Notes: a model not told the origin generated them from the letters alone. Positions 53,800 through 63,252 are shown, counted from the first letter of the stretch. The stretch: 64,000 nucleotides of DNA from Phycisphaerae bacterium (GCA_028285035.1 JANQQF010000078.1:124001-188000), one strand, 5' to 3'. Translations and numbers: made by a program.

Positions 53800-54522
53800 A
53801 TGACAAATATTATCATTTTCGGAGGAAGCAGGGGCTTGGGAGATGCCTATAGTATCGGTTTACCAGCTAAAGGTGATAACCTATGGTTAGTTTCCCGCAG
53901 TCGGCCTGAAAGCTTGGACAGAGATGATGGTATCAATAGGGTTTGGATCAAGGCTGACCTTACCTCTCCCAAAGAGGCGGCTTTAAGCATCGCCCAAGTG
54001 CTATCAAATCAAACAATTGACGTTTTGATCTATAATGCTGGTATCTGGGAACAGCTCGCCTTTAGGGACAGTTACAATTTTGCAGAAGTTGAGGCAGAAG
54101 AAACTACAAACATTATCGCAGTTAATCTGACCTCCGCGATTACCTGCATTCAAAATTTATTACCCAATCTCAAACAAGCCGATAACGCCAAAATTATTTT
54201 AATTGGCTCTACATCTGGGTTAGAGAACCACGGTTCCCCGGAAGTTGCTTATACAGCCTCTAAATTTGGCCTAAGAGGTCTAGGACAGGCTTTACGCGAG
54301 AATCTACGGCAGGATGGTATCCCCGTCACGTGTATTAATCCAGGTAACATCGCCGCTGAAATCCCTTATGAAGAAGGGGTTGAAAAAGCGATTGCAACCT
54401 ATGACGGCACTCGAATTCCTGTCCAGGATTTAGTTTCGATTGTAAAATGTCTTATGGGGCTATCTAAAGTTGCTTGTATTAAGGAAATTGATATTCCGGC
54501 CATTACTGATGTAGATTCATAG
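53800..54522 (+). CDS. Short-chain dehydrogenase/reductase
   Basis: The 240-residue SDR has the cofactor motif GGSRGLG, NAG in LIYNAGIWE, the Ser of GSTSGLE and the YTASKFGLRG active-site segment. It faces the MmyB-type regulator gene convergently, with 63 bp between them. Published work on MmyB-like regulators notes a frequent link to SDR genes, so this may be the regulator's target or partner (inference). Confidence 0.92.
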   Translation: MTNIIIFGGSRGLGDAYSIGLPAKGDNLWLVSRSRPESLDRDDGINRVWIKADLTSPKEAALSIAQVLSNQTIDVLIYNAGIWEQLAFRDSYNFAEVEAEETTNIIAVNLTSAITCIQNLLPNLKQADNAKIILIGSTSGLENHGSPEVAYTASKFGLRGLGQALRENLRQDGIPVTCINPGNIAAEIPYEEGVEKAIATYDGTRIPVQDLVSIVKCLMGLSKVACIKEIDIPAITDVDS

Positions 54523-54585
54523 GGACCTGAGGCCTTATACGAGATAGGGGAAAAAGAATAGCTGGCTAATCCATCAAATATTAGC

Positions 54586-55386
54586 TCAGTCGTTAAAGAG
54601 TTCCTGCGTTCCCTCATCTGCCGGAAAAAGGGACTCGATACGTAACTCCTGGGTAGTCACATTGATGGGGGTGCCGAAGGTCATCACTGTGGCGAAAAAG
54701 CTGATGGAGTCGGGGCCTCTTTGCAGGGTAAAACAAGAAACGGGCGTGTTGTTTTCGATATGAAGATCGACGGGAACCTCTGCTGTTTTCAACGATGCGA
54801 TTTCCTCATACAAGACCCTCAGATCCTCGTTCTGGGTAGAAATCACCTCTTCCAGTAATTGAGCCAGCATAAAATGCTCAATGATGGGCCAATCTTTAAA
54901 GAAGGGCCGTAGCCCATCTTCAGCGAAGATTAAACGGTATGTGTTATCAAACTTATCACAAGCGGCCTCCCCTAAACACCAGGCCACCATTCGATCAAAC
55001 CCACGATTTTTCAGCAGAATGTCATAGGCGGTATTAATTACCACAGCGGGATAGGGCTCGTGTTTAGCCAAGGTCTGCTGCAAAGCATCGTGGACCAAGC
55101 CCATTTCGGCGTGATCAAAGGGCAGGTTCTTGAATTCAGCCGAGTAGCCCGCCGCCCGCAGTAACGTGTTACGCTGCCGAAATGGCAAACCCAACGTCTC
55201 AGCCAGCTTCAAGATTAAGTCCCGACTTGGCTTAGATTTTCCCGTCTCCACAAAACTCAAATGCCGAGTCGAAACATCGGCCTCCAACGCTAACTCCATC
55301 TGGCTCATCTTTCTTAACCGCCGCCAATAAAGCAGGATACTCCCGGCCGTGTTTGTTTGCTCGCTGTTGGGATTTAAATCTAGCAT
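54586..55386 (-). CDS. XRE family regulator with MmyB-like ligand-binding domain
   Basis: Residues about 14-70 are an XRE helix-turn-helix (RRLRKMSQMELALEADVSTRHLSFVETGKSKPSRD). The rest is the PAS-related MmyB-like domain, with NTAYDILLKNRGFDRMVAW as its usual core. A related Chloroflexus protein was crystallised with a fatty acid (established knowledge). A 17-bp palindrome lies 5 bp upstream of its start, and the GAGG in it acts as the ribosome site. This suggests autoregulation. Confidence 0.92.
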   Translation of the reverse strand: MLDLNPNSEQTNTAGSILLYWRRLRKMSQMELALEADVSTRHLSFVETGKSKPSRDLILKLAETLGLPFRQRNTLLRAAGYSAEFKNLPFDHAEMGLVHDALQQTLAKHEPYPAVVINTAYDILLKNRGFDRMVAWCLGEAACDKFDNTYRLIFAEDGLRPFFKDWPIIEHFMLAQLLEEVISTQNEDLRVLYEEIASLKTAEVPVDLHIENNTPVSCFTLQRGPDSISFFATVMTFGTPINVTTQELRIESLFPADEGTQELFND

Positions 55387-55391
55387 CAGAT

Positions 55392-55408
55392 ATTACCTCA
55401 GAGGTAAT
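55392..55408. promoter_or_regulatory. 17-bp palindromic operator of the MmyB-type regulator
   Basis: ATTACCTC and GAGGTAAT flank a single A, a perfect palindrome between the divergent regulator and SRPBCC genes. It lies near -38 of a possible SRPBCC promoter (TATGAT at 55426-55431) and overlaps the regulator's own ribosome site. Confidence 0.8.
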
Positions 55409-55472
55409 GGATTTTAGAATTAGGTTATGATACAGTGAGGGCATCATTAATTCAACATTTAGGAGGAATCCT

Positions 55473-55931
55473 ATGACAAATCAATTCTCTGCCTCAGCCC
55501 TCATTCAGGCCCCAGCCCAGGATGTTTATAACGTGATTGCTGACTATCACGATGGTCATCCCAAAATTTTACCGAAACCACCGTTTGTCTCGCTAGACGT
55601 AGAAGAGGGTGGCATTGGGGCAGGTACTGTCATTCAGGTAGGAATGCGCATCCTAGGTCAATCGCAATCATTTCAAGCGGTGATCACCGAGCCAGAGCCG
55701 GGGCGAGTGCTGGTCGAAACCAATGACACAGGATATGTCACCACCTTCACGGTCGATCCCCGGGCGGACGGTCAGCAGGCTTACGTAACCATTGCGACAG
55801 AGATGACCAAATCGAGTGGGGTATTGAGCACATTAGAGCGGTGGTTTGTCACCTGGCTCCTACGTCCAGTGTATGTGAAAGAACTTGGCCAATTGGAGGA
55901 GATTGCGGGGCAAAAGGCTAATCTGAATTAA
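55473..55931 (+). CDS. SRPBCC family protein
   Basis: The 152-residue protein has the SRPBCC (START-like) start SASALIQAPAQDVYNVIADY and a long curved sheet pattern, ending in a C-terminal helix (STLERWFVTWLLRPVYVKEL). Such proteins enclose a hydrophobic ligand pocket. A strong ribosome site (AGGAGG) precedes it. It is divergent from the MmyB-type regulator and shares its palindromic operator, so it is the likely regulated target; a lipid-like ligand would fit (inference). Confidence 0.88.
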   Translation: MTNQFSASALIQAPAQDVYNVIADYHDGHPKILPKPPFVSLDVEEGGIGAGTVIQVGMRILGQSQSFQAVITEPEPGRVLVETNDTGYVTTFTVDPRADGQQAYVTIATEMTKSSGVLSTLERWFVTWLLRPVYVKELGQLEEIAGQKANLN

Positions 55932-56010
55932 GTCTGGATTGTGTTGTAAACGATGATATGGTACAATCGAGCAGAACATTTGTCCTGTTTTCTAAAGAAG
56001 GATGTCTCAA

Positions 56011-56427
56011 ATGCCATACACAAACACATTTATTACCATTGCAGAGGATTGTCCAGTTGAGGGGCAAAGCGAAGTCCCCACATCAACAAGGGCCAAAAAG
56101 CCAATGCATATTATTCAGTATGAGCTATTGACCCAAAATCCCTACACCTATAGTCACGAAGAACTAATCTTTGAAGTTTATTTGGCGAAAGAAGGGATGA
56201 CCGATATTTCCGAGAATGAACGACAGGCGGTTTGGGATCAGCTCTTTGCTAAAGAACATCCTTGTTTGCGTGTATCCGCCCTAACAAAACGATATGGCTT
56301 TGGGGCGCATTACAACGAGGCTGGTAAAATTGCGCTCTACCCCCTGGAGTCGGCTGAATATCAAACCTTTGTCGCAGATGATGAAACCAAAAAGTTGGCG
56401 GCAATGAGAACGAAGCGGAAGAAGTAG
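56011..56427 (+). CDS. DUF6157 family protein
   Basis: Starting at ATG 56011 (GAAGG 9 nt upstream), the 138-residue protein has the pattern YTNTFITIAEDCPVEGQSEVP and ending KLAAMRTKRKK that I associate with DUF6157. No enzymatic role is known to me. It follows the SRPBCC gene by 79 bp. Confidence 0.75.
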   Translation: MPYTNTFITIAEDCPVEGQSEVPTSTRAKKPMHIIQYELLTQNPYTYSHEELIFEVYLAKEGMTDISENERQAVWDQLFAKEHPCLRVSALTKRYGFGAHYNEAGKIALYPLESAEYQTFVADDETKKLAAMRTKRKK

Positions 56428-56442
56428 CCTAACGTCAAGCCT

Positions 56443-57978
56443 CTACCACTTACAAATGACCGGGTTTTCCACGGTCGGCTGAGGCGGGAATTCGCGTGCC
56501 AATACCTCGCCCAATTCCTGCCGCACACTCTCAAATTCTGCCGCAAAAAACAGATTGTTTTGCTCCACCGGATCATTCTCCAAATCAAACAATTCACCCC
56601 ACTCAGACAGCTCAGGGTAAATCGTATATCGCCATTTTTGGGTATAAATGGTCTGATTGTAAAGCTCTTTACGGACCGTGGGATGATATTCACCAAAATT
56701 GTAATCACGAATGGATTGTTTTTCCTGATGAAGCAGCGGTGTGAGACTCAAACCATCAAACTGCACACCCTCAGTGGAGGTCTCGGATAGCGCAAGTAGT
56801 GTTGGGGTCAGATCGATATGGTTGGTCATTCCGTCCGCCGTCATCCCCGCTTGAATACCGGGGCCACTCATCACCAAAGGCACCTCAGTGAGTTGGCGAT
56901 AGGAGGCTGGCCCTTTATGCAAAAGGCCGTGATCGCCCAAATAATCACCATGGTCTGAGGTAAAAATGACGATCGTATTTTCTAGCTGTCCTTGAGCCGC
57001 CAAGGTATCCAGAAGCTGGCCCACCCCATCATCGATCATCTCAATCATATCGTAGGTGTAAGCGATGGCCATTTGTAACGACTCATCGCTTATGTCATCT
57101 GTTGTAATCGTAGCCCCTGCTTCGACCCCTTCATCGGCGGCCCAATAAAGCTCTCGAAAGCCCTGCCCTTTGGGATAGAGTGAATCACAGTAGGGCGGTC
57201 GTCCTTTGAGATCAACCGCAGTTACGTTGGGCAAAGGGATATCCGCTGGATTGTAGCGGTTGGCATACGCCTCCGGAGGATCTAAGGGGTGGTGAGGGTC
57301 GGGGTAGGACACGAATAAAAAGAAAGGTTCCGTCTGGTCACTTCTCTGGTGCAAAAAATCGACAGAACGGTCGGTGATCCAACTGTTGTAATGAAATTCC
57401 GCTGGCATTGCTGACTGCCAAATTTCATCAAGATCCTCGGGTGGTGGCTGTTTGGCATATTCGGGCTTGAGTAACTCCCGCGCCTCAGGATGATTTTCCT
57501 GAAGCCAATTCGCATAATGTCCCGCCAGATGAGCCGTATCCGACTCGCCCAGCAACATATCCATCGTTTGGTAACCATAATAAGGGCCGGTCCACGTCTT
57601 TGCCTCTGGCTTATCCCAAAAGGCCCGCGAGTCCGGCATATTCAACTCAGCGGGAGCCAACAACGGCTGGAAATGCTGTTTACCCACCCCGTGGGTCCGA
57701 TAGCCCGCTTTCGAGAGCAATGTCATCAACGTGGGTACCGACTCCGGTAGAACGCGGCCATTGGTAATCAACTGATGATTTCGGGGATACAGCCCCGTCG
57801 CCATTGAGGCTCGACTGGGCGAACAAATTTGCATCGGGGTGATGTGACGAGTGAAGCGGATGCCTCGCTTCGCAATCGAGTCAATGTTCGGGGTACGAAC
57901 AATAGGATTGCCATAACAGCCTAAACTATCAGACCGTTGTTGATCCGTACAAATCCAGAGAATGTTGGGTTGAGTCAT
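56443..57978 (-). CDS. Sulfatase (formylglycine-dependent arylsulfatase family)
   Basis: The 511-residue enzyme has the metal-binding opening NILWICTDQQRSDSLGCYGN and the sulfatase signature CSPSRAS with Cys52, which must be turned into formylglycine. DHGDYLGDHGLLHKG is the second metal-site motif. No signal peptide is seen, so it may work in the cytoplasm or be exported in an unseen way. No sulfatase-maturing enzyme is in the window. The likely substrates are sulfated sugars or choline-type esters. Confidence 0.94.
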   Translation of the reverse strand: MTQPNILWICTDQQRSDSLGCYGNPIVRTPNIDSIAKRGIRFTRHITPMQICSPSRASMATGLYPRNHQLITNGRVLPESVPTLMTLLSKAGYRTHGVGKQHFQPLLAPAELNMPDSRAFWDKPEAKTWTGPYYGYQTMDMLLGESDTAHLAGHYANWLQENHPEARELLKPEYAKQPPPEDLDEIWQSAMPAEFHYNSWITDRSVDFLHQRSDQTEPFFLFVSYPDPHHPLDPPEAYANRYNPADIPLPNVTAVDLKGRPPYCDSLYPKGQGFRELYWAADEGVEAGATITTDDISDESLQMAIAYTYDMIEMIDDGVGQLLDTLAAQGQLENTIVIFTSDHGDYLGDHGLLHKGPASYRQLTEVPLVMSGPGIQAGMTADGMTNHIDLTPTLLALSETSTEGVQFDGLSLTPLLHQEKQSIRDYNFGEYHPTVRKELYNQTIYTQKWRYTIYPELSEWGELFDLENDPVEQNNLFFAAEFESVRQELGEVLAREFPPQPTVENPVICKW

Positions 57979-58116
57979 CGTTGATTACCACCTGTTGAAT
58001 TTACGATTTATGATTCTGGATAATCATAAATCAATTTGATTGCATATTCCGATAGAACGTGTAGATTATAAGTAACACCTATTTTCTGAGCAACCAATAT
58101 TAGAGGACACACAAAA

Positions 58117-58698
58117 ATGTGGGCATTTCAAAAGCAAGAATTGACGAATGGTCGTGGGCTACAGTTGTTTGCCAATTTTGATCAAAAATCTGCCAGCTTC
58201 GCTGACGTAGTCCAAGGCTGGCAGAATAATGCTGAGTTTCGAGCCATGTTTAATCGCCTCTTGGCCGATGTCCCATACAGCGCCTTTCGTTGGGAAACGC
58301 CGTTAGTCACCACTGATACCCTCACTCAACCATTTGAGTTTGTGGTGCTCGACAATCCAATGCTGGCCCGTCGGCCTGACCCCGATGCCTTTAGTGAACA
58401 TTTTCGTAGTAAGCCAGAGGCCACCGTTCTGGAGTTTGCCAATTTGGGCGGCGATGCGATTATGATTGTACCAAGTCCACAGGTAGAGGACACGGCCTAC
58501 GGTCATCTCGCGGCTTTTGTGCGACACGCGCCCGAAACGCAACAAGACACTTTGTGGCAGATGGTAGGCGAAGCGATGCGCCGACGAGTCGGGACCAAGC
58601 CAGTCTGGCTAAGCACTGCTGGGGGTGGGGTAAGCTGGCTGCACGTTCGGCTCGATGATCGGCCCAAGTATTACGGCTATGGGCCCTATCGGCAATAA
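58117..58698 (+). CDS. DUF6940 family protein
   Basis: 193 residues, soluble, with the pattern FRWETPLVTTDTLTQPFEFV and the C-terminal GVSWLHVRLDDRPKYYGY that I associate with DUF6940. Function unknown. AGAGGA precedes the ATG. It is divergent from the sulfatase and convergent with the YceI gene. Confidence 0.75.
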   Translation: MWAFQKQELTNGRGLQLFANFDQKSASFADVVQGWQNNAEFRAMFNRLLADVPYSAFRWETPLVTTDTLTQPFEFVVLDNPMLARRPDPDAFSEHFRSKPEATVLEFANLGGDAIMIVPSPQVEDTAYGHLAAFVRHAPETQQDTLWQMVGEAMRRRVGTKPVWLSTAGGGVSWLHVRLDDRPKYYGYGPYRQ

Positions 58699-58701
58699 GC
58701 C

Positions 58702-59595
58702 CTACTCGCTAATATTCGCAACCAACATCACCTGCATCCCAATTTCATCTTTAATCACCCGATCCCCAAGGCCATCAAAAATTGAGCCTGAATTGTAAAC
58801 GACATTCCACTTTGTCCGATCAAACTCAAGATCAGTGGTCGCGGTCAGTCTTCCATCACCAACAGTAACATCGGTGATATAGACAATCTCATCGGTGATA
58901 TCTTTAATCGTTAAATCAGCCGTGACCTGATACTGACTTTCAACCTCGGTTGGTTCAGCCGATTTAAGCTCAAGTACAGCGGTGGGATAGGTTGTCACCT
59001 CAAAAAAATCGGCATTCATCAGATGATTAACCAAGCGATTGGCCCGATTGCCACTAAGACTGGTCGCCTCCATACTGGTCATATCAATCACAACAGTGCC
59101 TCCAGTCAAGGTTGTTCCCTCAAAATTAAGCTCACCTTCAGCAATATTGATAGTTCCCGTGTGACCTGAACGAATGGCATAATCGCCCACCCAAATCACC
59201 TCACTGTTTTCCACATCAACCACATAGGCGACCGGAGCATCGGCTTGAACTGCTTCAACAACCTCCGTGGGGGTTGCTTCGGCGGTAGGCTCGCTGGTCG
59301 GTGTTTCTGTCGGAACTTCAATCATAGCGGTTGGCTCAACAATCTCGGCCGCAGCTTCAGTTTCAGTCGGCGTTGGTTCTGGCACGGGTGTCTCTGTCGC
59401 GGGGGGAATAGGCGTTGATGTTGGGACAAGTGTCAGGGTGGCTGTAGCTGGGGGGAGGTCGGGCGTACTGGTTTCGGTTGGGGCCAAGGTTGGGTCCAAA
59501 GTTGGGGCTACAGTTGGGGCAGCCGCTTGTTCAGACGCCACCCCACAAGCAGCAATGATTAACCCAATGACAATAAATGTCAGGGTGTGTTTCAT
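58702..59595 (-). CDS. YceI-domain lipoprotein
   Basis: The ATG at 59595 follows GGAAGGTG and gives a lipoprotein signal with lipobox IAAC. A Thr/Pro/Glu linker (about residues 25-110) holds the YceI domain (about 125-297) outside the membrane. That domain has SEVIWVGDYAIRSGHTGTIN and ends with TKWNVVYNSGSIFDGLGDRV, both typical. YceI proteins bind isoprenoid or other lipids in a barrel. The ligand here is unknown. Confidence 0.9.
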   Translation of the reverse strand: MKHTLTFIVIGLIIAACGVASEQAAAPTVAPTLDPTLAPTETSTPDLPPATATLTLVPTSTPIPPATETPVPEPTPTETEAAAEIVEPTAMIEVPTETPTSEPTAEATPTEVVEAVQADAPVAYVVDVENSEVIWVGDYAIRSGHTGTINIAEGELNFEGTTLTGGTVVIDMTSMEATSLSGNRANRLVNHLMNADFFEVTTYPTAVLELKSAEPTEVESQYQVTADLTIKDITDEIVYITDVTVGDGRLTATTDLEFDRTKWNVVYNSGSIFDGLGDRVIKDEIGMQVMLVANISE

Positions 59596-59662
59596 AATTT
59601 CACCTTCCAAAGATAAAGAGCCACCTCTTTTGGTGGCTCCTAAAATTTCAGTTACTCGTTAC

Positions 59663-60457
59663 TTATAGCCCCGCTGCCAACTCGGTAATTGCAGCTGAGG
59701 CCCCCGTTTCAATGGGGTCACCGTGCCCAAAGAGGGCCGTTTCAAATTCGAGCTGAGCGATTTTCTTAACACTCTCATTTGCCTGAGCCAAGTCTGCGGT
59801 AAAGCGATCCACAGGACCGCCCAATCCATCAGTGTTAACCATCGCATCCCCAGCGACGAAAAAAGAGCCAGCGGGATCATATACAGAGATATGGCCAGGT
59901 GTATGACCGGGTGTGCCGATAATCTGCATCCCGAAGACCTCGGCCCCATCAACCACAGGCTGAATGGCTCGTGGCGATTGAATACCCGCAATGTCCTCTG
60001 CCCCAGCGTACACGGTGGCCCCCGTAGCTGCACTCGCAATATCGCCTAATCCACCGATATGGTCGGGATGAAGGTGGGTGAGGATAATATGATTGACTGC
60101 GTTCCACCCAAGACCCGCTTCTTGAATCACCTCTGTAAATTTATCAACGTTGTCAGGCAGACCTGTATCAACGATAGCAATTTCCTCGTTACGAACCAAA
60201 ACATAGGAATTCACAAACTGGGTGGCCACTTGAAAGTACTGCGCAACGGCCACTTCTTCGGGGACTGGTGCTGCGGCTGGAACCTGCTCTGTGACTGCTT
60301 GTTGATTCGCACAGGCTGTAGCTAAACTGGAGCCGCCGAGGGCAACCGCCACTCCTCGTGCCCCAAGGCCAAATTTAATCTCAGTCAACAAAGCAAACAC
60401 CCCTTTTCCGGCAGACATCAAAAACGTTCGTCGGCTTAATTGTTCAACTTTTTTCAT
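59663..60457 (-). CDS. MBL-fold metallo-hydrolase, Tat-exported
   Basis: The N-terminus (LSRRTFLMSAGKGVFALL) is a twin-arginine signal, with LATAC further on as a possible lipobox. The zinc motif HLHPDHIGG and later HTPGHISVYD and the metal-bridging D of VAGDAMV show a metallo-beta-lactamase fold. These enzymes hydrolyse esters, thioesters, lactones or related bonds. GGAGGAG precedes the ATG, and a near-consensus promoter lies 52 bp upstream. Confidence 0.9.
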   Translation of the reverse strand: MKKVEQLSRRTFLMSAGKGVFALLTEIKFGLGARGVAVALGGSSLATACANQQAVTEQVPAAAPVPEEVAVAQYFQVATQFVNSYVLVRNEEIAIVDTGLPDNVDKFTEVIQEAGLGWNAVNHIILTHLHPDHIGGLGDIASAATGATVYAGAEDIAGIQSPRAIQPVVDGAEVFGMQIIGTPGHTPGHISVYDPAGSFFVAGDAMVNTDGLGGPVDRFTADLAQANESVKKIAQLEFETALFGHGDPIETGASAAITELAAGL

Positions 60458-60807
60458 AATACACTCCTCCGTAGTTAACTAAATTTTTTGACCATTTTTT
60501 TCAACATCTCTGGCTATTATAGTCAAGGTTATTATTGTGACCAATGGGTCATAAATTCTTATTCGCCCTTACCCTTAATCAGTGAGGCACAACAAATAAA
60601 AGAAACCATTTCAGACATTGATGAGGCGCTTAAAGGCCTATAGTGATAATTATCAGCCAACTGGTGTAACTTTTAGCAGATTATCTTTGTATCCATAAGT
60701 ACAGAGGGGCAACTACCGTTGGGATTAGGTGTTATTGTCTATGGACAGGGAGTCGACCCGTGCTTTAAACTTGTCGATAGATTATCTTCTCCCAAAAGGA
60801 GCAATCG
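60458..60807. promoter_or_regulatory. Divergent intergenic region with a possible coding remnant
   Basis: 350 bp. It holds the MBL gene promoter (60516-60544) and a plus-strand open frame from TTG 60488 to TAG 60643, ending LISEAQQIKETISDIDEALK and two more residues, which looks coding but has no ribosome site. I see no clear promoter for the kinase at 60808. Confidence 0.35.
60516..60544 (-). promoter_or_regulatory. Sigma-70 promoter for the MBL-fold gene
   Basis: On the minus strand TTGGTC (60544-60539), 17-nt spacer, perfect TATAAT (60521-60516). Transcription would start near 60509. Confidence 0.65.
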
Positions 60808-62088
60808 ATGACTCTGCTCGAAGACACACTATTGGAAAATCGGTATCGCATTGATGGGCTGCTTGGCCAGGGCGGAATGGGCGCCATCTATCGGGGATTC
60901 GATACCCGGCTCAAACGACAAGTAGCTATCAAAGAGAACTTTTTCCAAACTCCAGAGGCCACCCAACAATTCGAGCAAGAAGCCCTGATGTTGGCCGATT
61001 TAAATCACCCCAACCTGCCCCGTGTCATTGATCATTTTAGTTTCGAAGGCCAACAATATTTGGTGATGGACTTCATCAAAGGACAAGATTTGTGGGAGAT
61101 CATCAAACAGCAAGCCCGTCCCCTGCCCGAAGCCCAAGCGCTTGATTACATCATTCAGGTCTGTCAGGCTGTAGATTATCTCCATAGCCAGCAGCCCCCC
61201 ATTGTTCACCGCGACATCAAACCCCAAAACATAAAAATCACCCCCGATGGGCAAGCCGTTCTGGTTGATTTTGGTATTGCCAAAGTCTTTGAAGAGGGGC
61301 AACATACCAGCACCGGTGCCCGTGGAATCACCCCTGGCTTTTCGCCTTTGGAGCAATATGGCGGCATCGGCACCAGCCCCGTGTCCGATGTATATTCCCT
61401 AGGCGCAACTCTCTACGCGGTCCTCACCGGCCAAAAGCCCCCCGACAGTGCGAGTCGAATGGTCAATGAGGCCGAGTTCGTCCCCCCTGTTAAACTCAAC
61501 GCTCAAGTCAGTGCGCAGGTATCACAAGCAATTGAGCACGCCATGCAACCCCAACCCGCCGATCGCCCTCAGTCGGTAGCAGCTTGGCAACACCAGCTAG
61601 AGACAATTCAAGCTGAAATGCGGATGTCAATCAGTGAGGATGCGCCAACAATCATGACCGCTAATCAGCAGCCTCGGCGAAAATCATTCCTCGCTTCGCT
61701 TTTCTCAAAATCGGGCAAAAAAGTTAACACCACTCCGCCTAAAAAACCAATTGTAGCAGCCCTCCTCAGCCTATTCCTTTTGGGTGGTTCAGGCCAAATT
61801 TACCTCGGCCAAGTCAAAAAAGGGTTTGCTTTTATAGCCATAACTATCTTCTGGTTCGTCTTAGGCAATGCTTTTCCAACGATAGGGGGACTTGCCTGTC
61901 TTTCCGTTGGTCTCGTTCCGATTATAAGTGCTGTCGATGCATATCGTCTTACCCACAAAATCAATGAGGGAGAGACGATTTATGCTTGGCAGGTCGGCGG
62001 AGGGCGGTGGATGCGGCGATTTTTTATTGTGATAGTTGCTTTGACATTATTCATCCCAATCTTGGGCATAATCATCAGAATCACCTAA
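60808..62088 (+). CDS. Ser/Thr protein kinase with C-terminal TM2-type membrane module
   Basis: AGGAG lies 6 nt before the ATG. The kinase domain (about residues 1-270) has GQGGMGAIYRG, VAIK (K42), HRDIKPQN and DFGIAK, and is of the PknB class. From about 316 to 370 the sequence ALLSLFLLGGSGQIYLGQVKKGF matches a TM2 domain, two helices joined by a short turn. A last helix follows near 400-424. This is a membrane kinase without PASTA or sensor domain outside; the TM2 part may sense the membrane or oligomerise (inference). Confidence 0.92.
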   Translation: MTLLEDTLLENRYRIDGLLGQGGMGAIYRGFDTRLKRQVAIKENFFQTPEATQQFEQEALMLADLNHPNLPRVIDHFSFEGQQYLVMDFIKGQDLWEIIKQQARPLPEAQALDYIIQVCQAVDYLHSQQPPIVHRDIKPQNIKITPDGQAVLVDFGIAKVFEEGQHTSTGARGITPGFSPLEQYGGIGTSPVSDVYSLGATLYAVLTGQKPPDSASRMVNEAEFVPPVKLNAQVSAQVSQAIEHAMQPQPADRPQSVAAWQHQLETIQAEMRMSISEDAPTIMTANQQPRRKSFLASLFSKSGKKVNTTPPKKPIVAALLSLFLLGGSGQIYLGQVKKGFAFIAITIFWFVLGNAFPTIGGLACLSVGLVPIISAVDAYRLTHKINEGETIYAWQVGGGRWMRRFFIVIVALTLFIPILGIIIRIT

Positions 62089-62184
62089 GCCCCATTCAAA
62101 TTTGCCCAGATATCTCCAACAATGATATTATTACGAAGTTTTGCATATCGAACCCTATAAATTAAACATAGGACAGGGGGTGTT

Positions 62185-63252
62185 ATGGCTTTAATACAAT
62201 TACCAGGCCTCATCGACGTTCATACCCATTTACGGGTGCCGGGCGGCGAACATAAGGAAGATTTTACCACCGGCACAGCCGCCGCTCTAGCGGGTGGTTT
62301 CACCACAATTTTGGGGATGCCCAATACGACCCCCCCATTAATTACACCATCGCAACTGCAAGAAACGCGAGACAAAGCCCAACGATCCATTTATTGTGAC
62401 GTTGGGCTTTTTGCTGGGGCCAGCCCACAAGAGACAGCCCTCCTCCCAGAATTGGCAGACGGGGCAGTCGCGCTAAAAATTTATCTCAATGACACCTTTG
62501 GCCCACTGCGGGTCGAAGATTTAGCGACCTTGCGAGCCTGTTTTCAGGATTGGCCGCGTGACAAAATGATTGCGATGCATGCAGAAGGCCAAAGCGTCGC
62601 CGTCGGTATTGGTTTAGCAGCCACGTACCAACGTTCAGTCCATTTTTGCCACATTAGCCGCCAGCAAGAAATCGAGCTCATTGCTGATGCCAAACAGCAA
62701 GGGTTGCCAGTCACCTGCGAAGTTGCCCCACACCATTTGTTTATGACCGAAGCCGATGCGGAGCGGCTGGGGGCACTGGGCTACATGCGCCCGACGTTGG
62801 CAAAACCAAGCGATGTCACCAGCTTATGGGATCACATCAACAGCACCGTCGATTGTATCGCCACTGATCACGCCCCTCACACCTTGGCCGAAAAGCAATC
62901 CGACTCGCCCCCCCCAGGGATTGCTGGGCTGGAAACCTCGCTGCCGTTGATGATGACCGCCGTTAACCAAGGGCGATTGACCTTAGATCGACTCATTGAG
63001 TTAATGGCCACGAGGCCACGTGAAATCTATGGTATCCCAGCCCAACCAGACACCTTCATTGAGGTGGATGCTGAGACCGAATACACCCTCACCAATGAGA
63101 TGATGCATACCAAATGTGGTTGGACCCCTTTTGCCGATTGGTCGGTTACAGGTCGAGTTAAGCGGGTAACTTTGCGAGGAACGCTCGTTTACGACGTGGA
63201 TCGACCTAAGCCAATTTTGGCGGAGATGGGGAGCGGACAGGTTATAGGGTAA
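62185..63252 (+). CDS. pyrC: Dihydroorotase
   Basis: The 355-residue amidohydrolase has the metal motif DVHTHLR, the GMPNTTPP segment of dihydroorotases, EVAPHHLF, and the catalytic IATDHAPHT. This is the CAD-like (type I) sequence style. It closes carbamoyl-aspartate to dihydroorotate in pyrimidine synthesis. The stop codon lies in a heptamer repeat. pyrF starts 53 bp later, so the two likely form an operon. Confidence 0.94.
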   Translation: MALIQLPGLIDVHTHLRVPGGEHKEDFTTGTAAALAGGFTTILGMPNTTPPLITPSQLQETRDKAQRSIYCDVGLFAGASPQETALLPELADGAVALKIYLNDTFGPLRVEDLATLRACFQDWPRDKMIAMHAEGQSVAVGIGLAATYQRSVHFCHISRQQEIELIADAKQQGLPVTCEVAPHHLFMTEADAERLGALGYMRPTLAKPSDVTSLWDHINSTVDCIATDHAPHTLAEKQSDSPPPGIAGLETSLPLMMTAVNQGRLTLDRLIELMATRPREIYGIPAQPDTFIEVDAETEYTLTNEMMHTKCGWTPFADWSVTGRVKRVTLRGTLVYDVDRPKPILAEMGSGQVIG

